A stretch of DNA of 64,000 nucleotides from Bacteroides sp. (GTDB lineage: Bacteria > Bacteroidota > Bacteroidia > Bacteroidales > SM23-62). Both the position numbers and the translations under genes were made by a program. This document shows positions 34,079 through 42,962 of this stretch, piece by piece; position 1 is the stretch's first letter; each line of letters starts with the position of its first letter. Where the stretch lies: positions 1 to 64,000 of the forward strand of contig DRHS01000137.1 of assembly GCA_011053095.1 (NCBI GenBank), given 5' to 3'. The notes beneath the pieces are model-generated. The model ran no database searches. It was not told where the DNA came from and saw nothing but the letters and a program-made list of their open reading frames with translations.

Positions 34079-34657
34079 ATGTCCCCCAGAACAGAAAAAC
34101 AATTCGAAGAGATTCGTGAAACAAGGAAAAAGGAAATCCTTGAGGCGGCCCTCGAACTTTTTGCCAATGAGGGATTCTATGCAACTTCAATCAGTAAGAT
34201 CGCTGCGAATGCAGGCATTTCAAAAGGTCTGCTTTACAATTATTTTGAAAGCAAGGAAGACCTCATTAAGACAATTATTTTCAACGGCCTTGATAACCTG
34301 ACCAGGTTTGTGGATCCGAATAAAGATGGATTCCTGACTAAAAAGGAATTGAAATATTTCCTGGAAGAAATGTTTAAGGCACTTAAGAACGAGCCTTACT
34401 TCTGGAAGCTATACTTTACGGTATTTATGCAGCCCCAGGTTCTCAAACTGGTGGAGAAAAAACTGGCAGTCATGGTTCATAAATATCTTATGATGCTTTC
34501 GGAATATTTCACTTCCAACGGATCAAAAGATCCTGAAACAGATGCACTTTTCTTTGGTGCCCTGCTCGATGGTATCGGCTTCCAGTTTATGGTCGATCCT
34601 GAGCGGTTTCCCCTTGAGAAAGTAAAAAATAAGCTAATTGATATGTATTGCAAATAA
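34079..34657 (+). CDS. TetR-family regulator with an EF-hand-like loop
   Basis: 192 residues. The N-terminal TetR helix-turn-helix is clear: ILEAALELFANEGFYATSI, then IAANAGISKGLLYNYFESKEDL (about residues 20-62). Right after helix 4, residues 79-90 read DPNKDGFLTKKE, an exact match to the 12-residue calcium loop of EF hands (Asp1, Asn3, Asp5, Gly6, hydrophobic 8, Thr9, Glu12), followed by a helix (ELKYFLEEMFKAL). In TetR proteins this zone links ligand binding to the DNA-binding helices. It leads the operon with the LolA-like, permease and ATPase genes, and a palindrome overlaps its promoter. I chose the ATG at 34079 over a TTG two codons earlier. Confidence 0.88.
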   Translation: MSPRTEKQFEEIRETRKKEILEAALELFANEGFYATSISKIAANAGISKGLLYNYFESKEDLIKTIIFNGLDNLTRFVDPNKDGFLTKKELKYFLEEMFKALKNEPYFWKLYFTVFMQPQVLKLVEKKLAVMVHKYLMMLSEYFTSNGSKDPETDALFFGALLDGIGFQFMVDPERFPLEKVKNKLIDMYCK

Positions 34658-34665
34658 CAAACAGT

Positions 34666-35418
34666 ATGTGCGTAAAAACTATTATCACTTCAATTCTGAT
34701 ACTGCTCGCCGGTATTTCCACATCTGCACAGGATGCACGTGAAATCATTAAAATGTCAGATGAAAAAATGCAGGGAGAAAAAACCAGCCAGAGCACAATG
34801 ACAATGACGATTGTTCGTCCCACATGGGAGCGGGTAATTACTTTTAAGAACTGGACTATGGGCCGGGATTACTCCCTTGTGCTGATAACAGCTCCTGCGA
34901 GGGACAAGGGACAAACTTTTCTGAAGAGAGAAAATGAAATGTGGAACTGGAATCCGACAATCAACCGGCTTATCAAACTGCCTCCATCCATGATGTCGCA
35001 AGGCTGGATGGGATCTGATTTTTCAAACGATGACCTGCTGAAGGAATCCTCCATTGTTGTTGATTATACCCATTCCATCATCGGTGAAGATGAAATTGAC
35101 GGATGGGATTGCTACAAGATTGAGTTAATCCCACTTGAAGATGCAGCAGTAGTTTGGGGCAGAGTTCTGAAATGGATCTCAAAGGAGGAACACCTCCAGA
35201 TGAAAAGCGAGTATTACGATGAGGACGATTACCTCATCAAAACCGAACTGGCCTATGATATTAAAACCATGGGGGGCAGAGTGATACCTTCGAAGTTTGA
35301 GCTGATCCCGGAAGAAGAGGATGGTCACAAGACTGTTGTTGTCATGGATGAGATCATTTTCAACAATCCCATTCCGGAATCATTTTTTTCACAGCAAAAC
35401 ATGAAGAAGGTCCGATGA
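34666..35418 (+). CDS. LolA-like periplasmic protein (outer-membrane lipoprotein-sorting type)
   Basis: 250 residues from the ATG at 34666, with signal peptide ending STSAQ near residue 22. The mature start REIIKMSDEKMQGEKTSQSTMTMTIVRP and the segments FLKRENEMWNWNP and LPPSMMSQGWMGSDFSNDDLL (read as LPPSMMSQGWM and GSDFSNDDLL) belong to the LolA-like group of 'outer membrane lipoprotein-sorting' proteins. These have an open beta-sheet that cradles a lipid or lipidated substrate. It starts 8 bases after tetR and 40 bases before the first permease gene. The likely role is carrying a hydrophobic cargo from the ABC complex to the outer membrane. Confidence 0.8.
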   Translation: MCVKTIITSILILLAGISTSAQDAREIIKMSDEKMQGEKTSQSTMTMTIVRPTWERVITFKNWTMGRDYSLVLITAPARDKGQTFLKRENEMWNWNPTINRLIKLPPSMMSQGWMGSDFSNDDLLKESSIVVDYTHSIIGEDEIDGWDCYKIELIPLEDAAVVWGRVLKWISKEEHLQMKSEYYDEDDYLIKTELAYDIKTMGGRVIPSKFELIPEEEDGHKTVVVMDEIIFNNPIPESFFSQQNMKKVR

Positions 35419-35458
35419 TAACATTAAAATCTAATTCAACCGAAAAACGATATCTACC

Positions 35459-36685
35459 ATGAAGGAATATCTAAAAATTGCCTGGAGGAACATCTGGAGG
35501 AATAAAAGAAGGACTCTGATTACCATCGCTTCCGTGTTTTTCGCCCTCTGGCTTGCTCTGATAATGCGTGCAATGCAGACCGGCAGTTATAAACACATGG
35601 CCAACGGGATTGTTGAAGCTTTTACCGGCTCAATTCAGATCCATCATAAGGGTTACTGGAATGACCAGACTCTTGACAATACCTTCGAATTCCTACCTGA
35701 GATTGCCACTAAAGTTGAATCGGTCGACAATATCAAATCTGCAATACCCAGGCTGGAATCTTTTGCCCTTGCATCCACGGGGGAACAAACAAAGGGAATC
35801 CTTGTAGTTGGTATTGATCCTGTTAAGGAGCTCGACCTAACCCATCCGGACAGAAAGCTGGTTGAAGGGGAATACTTTAGTGGGGCCTCATCCAATGGCG
35901 TCCTGGTCTCAAGCAAGCTCGCAGGTTTTCTGAGACTATCGGTCGGAGATACCCTGACCTTGTTAAGTACAGGTTATCATGGGGCTAGTGCTGCCGGCAT
36001 TTTCCCGGTAATCGGTATTGTCAAAATGCCAAATCCGGAACTTAACAGGCGAATTGTATTCTTGACCCTGACTACTGCACAGGAATTATACGCTGCATAT
36101 AATATGCTCACTTCATTGGTTTTGAATATTGAGGATACAGATCAGCTTGTAAAAATAAAAAAGGATCTCACGGCATTACTTGATGATGAAATCTATGAGA
36201 TCATGGACTGGAAAGAAATGAATCCTGAACTGGTGCAGCAAATACAATCTGATGAGTACGGCGGATACATCATGCTTGCCATGCTATATCTTATCGTTGG
36301 ATTCGGGGTGCTTGGTACGCTGATCATGATGACTACAGAACGCAGAAAGGAATTCGGAGTGATGATCGCTATTGGTATGCAGAAAAAGAAGCTTGGTCTT
36401 ATCCTCAGCATTGAGATGCTTTTTATGGCAATTGTTGGAGTGGCAGCAGGTGTGATAGGAAGTCTGCCCGTTATTGGATACCTGGTTAATAATCCTATCC
36501 AGATTCAGGGTGAAGGTGCGGAATTATTTGAAAGCTATGGATTTGATCCGATAATGCCGGCTGAATTTGATTTAACCTATTTCATATCTCAGTCTGTCGT
36601 CGTCCTTGTGATATTTGTTCTTGCCACCATCTATCCGGTCCGGTCGGTATTGAAACTTAATGAAATTAAAGCACTTCGTTCATAA
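35459..36685 (+). CDS. FtsX-type ABC permease (LolC/E- or MacB-like), subunit 1
   Basis: 408 residues. The N-terminal MKEYLKIAWRNIWRNKRRTLITI elbow helix and first membrane segment are followed by a periplasmic MacB-type domain (about 45-265) and three membrane segments near 272-295, 320-345 and 370-395. The motifs TTERRKEFGVMIAIG and IYPVRSVLKLNEIKALR are the FtsX-domain signature that couples to the ATPase. This is the four-membrane-segment layout of LolC/LolE and MacB. It pairs with the next permease, which shares about the same fold. Confidence 0.88.
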   Translation: MKEYLKIAWRNIWRNKRRTLITIASVFFALWLALIMRAMQTGSYKHMANGIVEAFTGSIQIHHKGYWNDQTLDNTFEFLPEIATKVESVDNIKSAIPRLESFALASTGEQTKGILVVGIDPVKELDLTHPDRKLVEGEYFSGASSNGVLVSSKLAGFLRLSVGDTLTLLSTGYHGASAAGIFPVIGIVKMPNPELNRRIVFLTLTTAQELYAAYNMLTSLVLNIEDTDQLVKIKKDLTALLDDEIYEIMDWKEMNPELVQQIQSDEYGGYIMLAMLYLIVGFGVLGTLIMMTTERRKEFGVMIAIGMQKKKLGLILSIEMLFMAIVGVAAGVIGSLPVIGYLVNNPIQIQGEGAELFESYGFDPIMPAEFDLTYFISQSVVVLVIFVLATIYPVRSVLKLNEIKALRS

Positions 36686-36702
36686 TTTAAAAAGTCTGAA
36701 TA

Positions 36703-38133
36703 ATGATCTGGTCAATATCATGGAAAAATGTCTGGCGGAATAAAACACGATCTCTGGTCGTAATTGTAGCCTTTACGCTGGGTTTGTTTGGGGGAATTTA
36801 TATGGTTGCCTTCATGAATGGCATGTTTGAATCACGGATAATACAAGCCATCGGAAATGAATCCTCACATATACAGGTGCACAATCCTCAATACCTTGAA
36901 AACAATGAGATCAAATATACCATTGATGAAGCAGCTGATTATGTTTCAGCGATTGAGCAAATTCCGGAGGTCAAGGCTGTAAGTGCACGTATAAAAGTAC
37001 TAGGAATGGCCAGTACTTCTGGAAATGCCTCCGGTGTAATGATAAATGGTGTGGATATTGATCGAGAGCGGCAGGTAACCGGCATCGCAGAATCAATAGT
37101 CAGGAATGGGGGTTCTTTCTTTGAATCGGATGGAAGAAAGCCTATTGTAATAGGAGAAAAATTGGCTAAAACACTCAAACTTACCTATTATAAAATGGAA
37201 GGAGAAGACCTGGAGCGATTGGGTCAAAACAGAAAATACCGGGATGTTGTTCCCCTCCTTGATTCAATTGCGGGTAAGTCTTTCCGGACAGAGGAAGATT
37301 TTGATCATGCCCTGATTGGTTTATTCGGGGAAAAGGATGGGAAAAGATTATCCTTCAGGCTTAAGGAAGCAGCTATCAAGTACAGGTTGAAAAGGAAAAT
37401 CGTATTAAGTTTTCAGGCGCTTGACGGACATATCTCCTATGATGCATTCAGGGTGGTTGGAGTTTACAAAACAGCTAATTCAGCATTTGATGGTATGAAC
37501 CTGTTTGTCCGGGATACCGACATTTCTTCGGTAGTCTCAATGAAGTCCGGCCAGGTAAACCAGGTAGCGGTTCTCCTGAATTCGGTTAATGATGATCAGC
37601 TGGTTGCCGAGCAGATCAGGACCATTAATCCCGGTCTTGATGTTCAGACCTGGGATACCATTATGCCGGAAGCAGCAATGTACTCAGGAGCTATGGATTT
37701 TTTCCTCTTCGTTTTTCTGATCATAATTCTTCTTGCCCTTGGGTTCGGCATTGTTAATACCATGCTTATGGCTGTGCTCGAAAGGGTAAAGGAGCTTGGG
37801 ATGCTTATGGCTATAGGCATGAATAAGAAAAGGGTATTTCGGATGATAATGCTGGAAACTGTTTTTCTTGGATTGACCGGAGCAATGATTGGTACCCTGC
37901 TCTGTTATTTGCTGGTATGGTGGACTGGAAATACTGGTCTCGACCTGTCAGCTCTTTACCAGGAAGGATTGGAGGCTATAGGATTTTCTGCAAAAGTATA
38001 CCCTGTAATCGGATTTGATTCATTCGTTCAGATTCTATTTATGGTAATCCTTACCGGGGTTCTTGCATCCATTTATCCTGCCCGGAAGGCCTTGAAACTG
38101 AATCCTGCCGAGGCGATAAGGATTGATATGTAA
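36703..38133 (+). CDS. FtsX-type ABC permease (LolC/E- or MacB-like), subunit 2
   Basis: 476 residues, with the same four-segment layout as subunit 1: IWRNKTRSL-like entry (VWRNKTRSLVVIV), a long periplasmic domain, then membrane segments near 330-355, 380-405 and 440-460, with VLERVKELGMLMAIG as coupling motif. The periplasmic domain carries an extra stretch of about 65 residues compared with subunit 1 (around MEGEDLERLGQ to KRKIVLSF). This makes the two halves asymmetric, as in LolC versus LolE. It starts 17 bases after subunit 1. Confidence 0.88.
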   Translation: MIWSISWKNVWRNKTRSLVVIVAFTLGLFGGIYMVAFMNGMFESRIIQAIGNESSHIQVHNPQYLENNEIKYTIDEAADYVSAIEQIPEVKAVSARIKVLGMASTSGNASGVMINGVDIDRERQVTGIAESIVRNGGSFFESDGRKPIVIGEKLAKTLKLTYYKMEGEDLERLGQNRKYRDVVPLLDSIAGKSFRTEEDFDHALIGLFGEKDGKRLSFRLKEAAIKYRLKRKIVLSFQALDGHISYDAFRVVGVYKTANSAFDGMNLFVRDTDISSVVSMKSGQVNQVAVLLNSVNDDQLVAEQIRTINPGLDVQTWDTIMPEAAMYSGAMDFFLFVFLIIILLALGFGIVNTMLMAVLERVKELGMLMAIGMNKKRVFRMIMLETVFLGLTGAMIGTLLCYLLVWWTGNTGLDLSALYQEGLEAIGFSAKVYPVIGFDSFVQILFMVILTGVLASIYPARKALKLNPAEAIRIDM

Positions 38134-38162
38134 ATAATTAAAACAAAAATAACATCACAATC

Positions 38163-38846
38163 ATGAAAGTAATTGATATTAAAAATCTTCACAAGACCTA
38201 TTACGAATCTGAACATGAGGTACATGCAGTTCAGGGGATTAATCTTACATTCGAAGAAGGTGAATTTGCCGCAATTGCCGGTCCCTCGGGTTGCGGAAAA
38301 ACCACCCTTTTGAACATGCTCGGTGGACTGGATGATCCCAGCAGTGGAGAAATAAATATCGGTGGCACAGATGTTTCATCTTTGAAGTCATCCCAGAGAA
38401 TAAATTTCCGGCTGAATAACATTGGGTTTGTTTTCCAGGCATACAATCTTATTCCTGTACTGACAGCGAAAGAGAATGTTGAATTCATAATGCACCTCCA
38501 GGGAAAATCCAAGATCGAAAGAGATGCAAGAACCAAAGAACTGCTTGAGGCTGTAGGATTAGGAGACAGGATGAACAGCAGGCCGTCCAAACTTTCCGGC
38601 GGACAACAGCAGCGGGTCGCCGTGGCAAGGGCCCTGGCCTCAAAACCAAAATTTGTTCTTGCAGACGAACCCACTGCAAACCTTGATTCAAAGGCAACGG
38701 AGAATCTCCTGGACATTATGGAAAAACTTAACCGGGAAGAAAAAATCACCTTTATTTTTGCAACCCATGATGCCAGGGTTATGAAAAAGGCCCGGCGTGT
38801 AGTCTACCTTGAAGATGGGAAAGTTCTCAGGGATGAGGTAAAGTAA
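38163..38846 (+). CDS. LolD-like ABC transporter ATPase
   Basis: 227 residues, the size of LolD. All ABC motifs are intact: Walker A GPSGCGKTT starting at Gly40, Q-loop FVFQAYNLIPVLTAKENV, signature LSGGQQQRVAVARAL, Walker B FVLADEPTANLD and H-loop FATHDARV. The sequence is of the MacB/LolD/FtsE class that drives FtsX-type permeases by mechanotransmission, not by passing cargo through the membrane. It starts 29 bases after the second permease and ends 5 bases before the barrel gene. Confidence 0.92.
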   Translation: MKVIDIKNLHKTYYESEHEVHAVQGINLTFEEGEFAAIAGPSGCGKTTLLNMLGGLDDPSSGEINIGGTDVSSLKSSQRINFRLNNIGFVFQAYNLIPVLTAKENVEFIMHLQGKSKIERDARTKELLEAVGLGDRMNSRPSKLSGGQQQRVAVARALASKPKFVLADEPTANLDSKATENLLDIMEKLNREEKITFIFATHDARVMKKARRVVYLEDGKVLRDEVK

Positions 38847-38851
38847 TATCC

Positions 38852-40024
38852 ATGCGCAGGCCTTTCATATACATTGTTCTTCTTGTCCTTTTTGTTCATG
38901 GAATTTCTGCACAGGACGATGTATCATCCTTCGAACTTAACGGGTACCTCACAAATATGCAATCCGTTATGTATTCTAACCCCAGCGAGGACTGGATTAT
39001 TGATAATCTATTTCACAACCGTCTGAATTTTTTCTATTACGGAGGAGAACATTTTACCGGCTCCCTAAAGCTCAGAAACAGGCTTATATACGGAGAAACC
39101 ATTAAGCTTGTCCCCGGATATGCCGATGCCATTGAGGAGGATATGGGATGGATGGATCTTTCCTACAATTTGTTGAGCGGTAATTCCTATGTGCTTAATA
39201 CAATGATCGACCGAGTATGGCTGCAATATTCAACAGATGGATTTGTGGCCACGGCCGGGAGGCAGAGGATTAACTGGGGACAAACATTTGTCTGGAATGT
39301 CAACGATATTTTTAACGCCTACTCCTATTTCGATTTTGACTACGAAGAGCGTCCCGGTTCCGATGCAATAAGACTGCAACTTTATCCGAATTATACCTCA
39401 ACCATTGAGCTGGCTGCAAAACTTGACAGCGCAAATAAACTTACAGCTGCTGCCCTTTACCGGTTTAATGTGTTCAGCTACGACATACAGTTCCTGGCAG
39501 GTGTGTTGCAGGAAGAGGATTATGTAGGGGGACTCGGATGGTCCGGAAACCTAGGGGGAGCAGGATTCAGAGGAGAGGCCAGTTATTTTCATCCCATGAA
39601 AAATCCCGGCGATACCTCCGGTATGTTTATGTTTTCGGCAGGTATCGATTATATATTCCCAAATACTCTCATGTTGCAGGGGGAGTACCTGTATTCAAGC
39701 AATCCGTTTTCCTCGGCTTTCGGTTTTATAGATTTTTATTCCGGTCCACTTACCGTTAAACAACTTGCCTTTACAAAGCATACCATATTTGCCTCCGTTT
39801 CTTATCAGGTCACTCCACTTTTCACTGCCAGTCTCGGGGGAATGTACTTTCCGGATATGAAAGGATATTTTATCGGTCCAAGCCTTACCTATAATGTCCT
39901 GAACAATGTTGACCTGTCATTTTTTATGCAGTACTTTAATGCTGAAAACGAAGATCCACTTACCGGGCAGATTACCAGGCAACAGATAAGCCTTTTGTTC
40001 CTTCGCCTCAAATGGAGTTTCTAG
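38852..40024 (+). CDS. Outer-membrane beta-barrel protein (DUF1302-like) of the ABC operon
   Basis: 390 residues with signal peptide ending HGISAQ. The mature part is strand-rich and contains TAGRQRINWGQTFVWNVNDIF, the hallmark segment of DUF1302-like barrels (usually 'GRQ-I-WG----WN--D'). It ends RLKWSF with a terminal aromatic residue. In Proteobacteria DUF1302 barrels often pair with DUF1329 LolB-like proteins and RND pumps; here the pump is an FtsX-type ABC complex. It is placed 5 bases after the ATPase and closes the operon, so it is the likely outer-membrane acceptor or exit for the cargo. Confidence 0.75.
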   Translation: MRRPFIYIVLLVLFVHGISAQDDVSSFELNGYLTNMQSVMYSNPSEDWIIDNLFHNRLNFFYYGGEHFTGSLKLRNRLIYGETIKLVPGYADAIEEDMGWMDLSYNLLSGNSYVLNTMIDRVWLQYSTDGFVATAGRQRINWGQTFVWNVNDIFNAYSYFDFDYEERPGSDAIRLQLYPNYTSTIELAAKLDSANKLTAAALYRFNVFSYDIQFLAGVLQEEDYVGGLGWSGNLGGAGFRGEASYFHPMKNPGDTSGMFMFSAGIDYIFPNTLMLQGEYLYSSNPFSSAFGFIDFYSGPLTVKQLAFTKHTIFASVSYQVTPLFTASLGGMYFPDMKGYFIGPSLTYNVLNNVDLSFFMQYFNAENEDPLTGQITRQQISLLFLRLKWSF

Positions 40025-40135
40025 GTCTACCAGTGACCCTTTCGCTCACCCAGCAACCCACACAACCGTTAAAATTGGATTTGATTCCCCGATTTTTAAT
40101 CTTTGCTATTCATGAAATTCATTAATCCAAACAAT

Positions 40136-40567
40136 ATGAAAAACACTCTTGTCTTCTTAATTGCGCTTTTTCTTGTGGGACTAAATTCTTTACCTTTATC
40201 CGGATCAGAACCCACTTCTATGAAAGAAACAGATAATCAATTGCTAATAGTCTGGACCAGCGGCGATCCGGAACTTGCACATAAAATGGTTTTTATGTAT
40301 GCCCATAATGCTCAGAAAAACGGGTGGTGGGACCAGGTTACAATGCTTGTTTGGGGACCTTCGGAAAAACTAAGCAGTGAAGATGCTAAAATTCAGGAAT
40401 CGCTTCAAAAGATGCAAGAAGATGGCGTTGAGCTACTCGCATGCAAAGCATGTGCTGATCAATATGGCGTTTGTAGCAAACTGGAGGATATTGGAATTAC
40501 AGTTAAATATACCGGTACCTTCCTGACGGATTATATTAAATCCGGTAAAAAGATAATTACATTCTGA
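40136..40567 (+). CDS. DsrE-like secreted protein
   Basis: 143 residues from the ATG at 40136, which opens a signal peptide (MKNTLVFLIALFLVGLNSLPL). An ATG 24 bases upstream is possible but gives a less typical signal. The mature part resembles a DsrE/DsrF domain: LLIVWTSGDPELAHKMVFMYAHNA, VTMLVWGPSEKL and a cysteine group CKACADQYGVC. DsrE-like proteins handle sulfur, but whether this one is active is unknown. A short GCAGG...CCTGC hairpin follows the stop at 40568-40583 without a T-run. Confidence 0.65.
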   Translation: MKNTLVFLIALFLVGLNSLPLSGSEPTSMKETDNQLLIVWTSGDPELAHKMVFMYAHNAQKNGWWDQVTMLVWGPSEKLSSEDAKIQESLQKMQEDGVELLACKACADQYGVCSKLEDIGITVKYTGTFLTDYIKSGKKIITF

Positions 40568-40628
40568 GCAGGACCATCCCTGCCTTTCGGTCAGCAAAAC
40601 CAGGCTATTTGTAACTATTATTTTCGGT

Positions 40629-41268
40629 TTGTTAATTCAGAGCCCTTTCGCTTTCAGGAATGGTGAACGGATGTTTGCATGCGCTGCAGCTGTTCCCGCA
40701 GTAGGTCCCGCAATGAAAGATAATTTCCCTGAAGTCCTTGAGTTTTCCTGGGCTTTCCCAATTGACGGTTTAGTGGCAACCGAGGATAACATTTCTGTTC
40801 GCGAACAGAAAATGCAGATTGTTACTCCTTCATTTTTAAAAATGTTCGATCGGGAAGAAAATTACATTCTGGGGGGATATTTCCTGTGAGATAAGAGGAG
40901 TGATCAGAGATGTCCCGGCAAATTCCCATATAAAGTTCACCGTACTGGTCTCTGCAGAAACTCTGCACAGTGAAACCTACAACCAGAGCCGGACAGCCTT
41001 ACATCATCCTCGAACGTACCCGGTGATGAAATTTTCTGGGCCAGTGGGATCAGCCGTACAGATGAAGATCAGGGTCGGGGTGTTATATAAAAATTGGAAT
41101 TTCGATAACCGGCAGTACAGGATAGAAAAGCAGATTTTTGGCGCTATAGGAAAATTTTCGCTGGTTGCAATTATCATTGCTGCACTGGGACTGTTTGCTG
41201 TGATTGCAGTGGCCATACAGACTGTACGTGCAGCCAATACCAACCCACAATCCCTGAAATACGAGTAG
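40629..41268 (+). pseudogene. Decayed FtsX/MacB-type permease gene
   Basis: Two short reading frames hold successive pieces of one large Bacteroidota FtsX-type permease of about 800 residues. 40629-40889 carries the N-terminal periplasmic domain (MKDNFPEVLEFSW, IVTPSFLKMFD). The next frame, from about 40882, carries EIRGVIRDVPANSHIKFTVL, then jumps to the membrane part FGAIGKFSLVAIIIAALGLF and to a C-terminal TVRAANTNPQSLKYE. The first membrane segment, most of the periplasmic domain and the coupling segment are missing, and the frame shifts near 40885. It is therefore a remnant with at least three deletions and not a gene. It is the only stretch over 300 bases here without an intact gene. 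Confidence 0.75.
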
Positions 41269-41306
41269 GCTTTTTTTGCTATCTTTACCATTCTTTTATC
41301 CTGATT

Positions 41307-42884
41307 ATGAAAGGATTGTTATATGTACTCCCCTACCTGATTTTCTTGTCTCAATCTGCCCTTACCCAGGTGAGTGATCCTGTTAACTCCTGGATTAAGG
41401 AAGGAGATGAGGAAAAAATCGAAAGTTATCTTCTGGACCATGATATTAATGAAAGGCATGGACAATCAGGGATGACATTGCTTGTTAATTCAATCCTTCA
41501 TGGCCCTGCACCCGTCACTAAATTGTTTGTCCAGAACGGAAGTGATGTCAGCATGTTTGTAGGCGGAATTAGTCCCCTGATGCATGCAGCAGCAAGTTCG
41601 GATGTGGCAAAGGTTTCTCTGGTTCTGGATGCCGGTGCGGATAAGGAAGCTGAGGATCACGAAGGAAATACCGCTTTGTATTATGCAGCATCCAGTGGCA
41701 ATCTTAAAATAACCCGCTTCCTGGTCAGGAATGGTGCGAACCTTCATCATAAAAACAATACACAGCAAACCCCCTACGATATGGCTGTGCAAACCAGAAA
41801 ACAGGAAGTTGCAAAATTCCTGCGTGAAGAAGCACAGTCGAATCTGCCGGAATTGCTTGACGGTCCATATATTAAGTGGGTGGGTAAGAAGAAAATCAAG
41901 GCTTTTTACATGGTTCACGATTCCAATTCAGGGATCACGCGACGTTCAAAAAGTAATTTTAAAGCAGACTCTGACCCCTATTTAATACAGGGGTTCGCCA
42001 CTGACAGCATGGATTATATTGTATATTCCCAAAAGGGAATTTCTCCCGACCTTACAGATGAAGCTGAACTTGTTATGGTAATCGGAGACATCCATGGAGG
42101 ATATGACAGCCTTGTCGTATTCCTTCAAAATAACCATGTAATTGACAGGAGTATGAACTGGATATGGGGGAACGGTCACCTGGTATTTGTGGGTGATATT
42201 TTCGACCGCGGAGATAAGGTGACCGAGGCCCTGTGGCTGATCTATCGGATTGAAAGCCAGGCGTCAGAAGAAGGGGGAGCTGTGCATCTAATTCTTGGAA
42301 ATCATGAATTAATGGTACTTGAAGGGGACCTGAATTATGTGGCAGACAAGTACCTGTTAATGTCAGAAAGACTGAACCTTAATTATTCCCTTTTCTTTGG
42401 AAAGAAAACAGTGCTGGGACAATGGTTGCGAATCAAAAACACAATTATCCGGATCAATGGGTACATGTTTGTTCATGCCGGACTTTCAACGGACATTCTT
42501 GAAACAGGGCTAACTATGCATGAGATAAATGATCATATTCGTTATTTCATAAATCACCCGGATCGGAAGGATTATGAGGGTGTCAACAGAAATACCCTCC
42601 TTGGTCCAAATGGACCTTTCTGGTACAGAGGGTATCTGAAAAATAATCGCCAATACGAGCACATGGCCGAAGACGATCTTGAAAAAGTTCTGGAATATTT
42701 TGATGCGGATCGTATTTTTATCGGTCATACAAATGTGGAAGAAATAACTCCCCTGTACAACAACCGCGTATTTGCTATCGACGTTCCTTTCTATTCCCAT
42801 AAACACTCAATGTATGGACTGCTGCTTGACGCGGGTGATGTGTTCCTTTTAAATACCTCTGCAGAGAAAAAGCAAATCAATTAA
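41307..42884 (+). CDS. Secreted ankyrin-repeat protein with calcineurin-like phosphoesterase domain
   Basis: 525 residues with signal peptide ending SALTQ near residue 21. Residues about 45-175 hold three ankyrin repeats (for example EGNTALYYAASSGNLKITRF). Residues about 250-520 are a metallophosphoesterase with the motifs GDIHG (Asp261, His263), GDIFDRG (Asp297) and GNHE (Asn332, His333), plus a downstream IGHTN. This is the Shewanella-like/PPP-like bacterial group. It probably acts in the periplasm. A TATCTTTA sequence just upstream (41280-41287) is a one-mismatch -7 box. The fusion is unusual. Confidence 0.8.
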   Translation: MKGLLYVLPYLIFLSQSALTQVSDPVNSWIKEGDEEKIESYLLDHDINERHGQSGMTLLVNSILHGPAPVTKLFVQNGSDVSMFVGGISPLMHAAASSDVAKVSLVLDAGADKEAEDHEGNTALYYAASSGNLKITRFLVRNGANLHHKNNTQQTPYDMAVQTRKQEVAKFLREEAQSNLPELLDGPYIKWVGKKKIKAFYMVHDSNSGITRRSKSNFKADSDPYLIQGFATDSMDYIVYSQKGISPDLTDEAELVMVIGDIHGGYDSLVVFLQNNHVIDRSMNWIWGNGHLVFVGDIFDRGDKVTEALWLIYRIESQASEEGGAVHLILGNHELMVLEGDLNYVADKYLLMSERLNLNYSLFFGKKTVLGQWLRIKNTIIRINGYMFVHAGLSTDILETGLTMHEINDHIRYFINHPDRKDYEGVNRNTLLGPNGPFWYRGYLKNNRQYEHMAEDDLEKVLEYFDADRIFIGHTNVEEITPLYNNRVFAIDVPFYSHKHSMYGLLLDAGDVFLLNTSAEKKQIN

Positions 42885-42962
42885 ATTTTATTACATTGGT
42901 ACTTCAATCCCGGCACTGCCAACTCGTGGATCTCTTCTTCTTATCTTGATTATCTTCAAAAT

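Noticed and set aside
34061-35449. The 12-mer AACCGAAAAACG occurs before tetR (34061-34072) and before the first permease gene (35438-35449).
   Set aside because: It is not palindromic, and 12-base repeats are expected by chance in a 64-kb window. No promoter box goes with the second copy.
40568-40583. GCAGG and CCTGC after the DsrE-like gene as a terminator.
   Set aside because: The stem has only 5 bp and the downstream bases are not T-rich enough. It is noted in the gene entry only.
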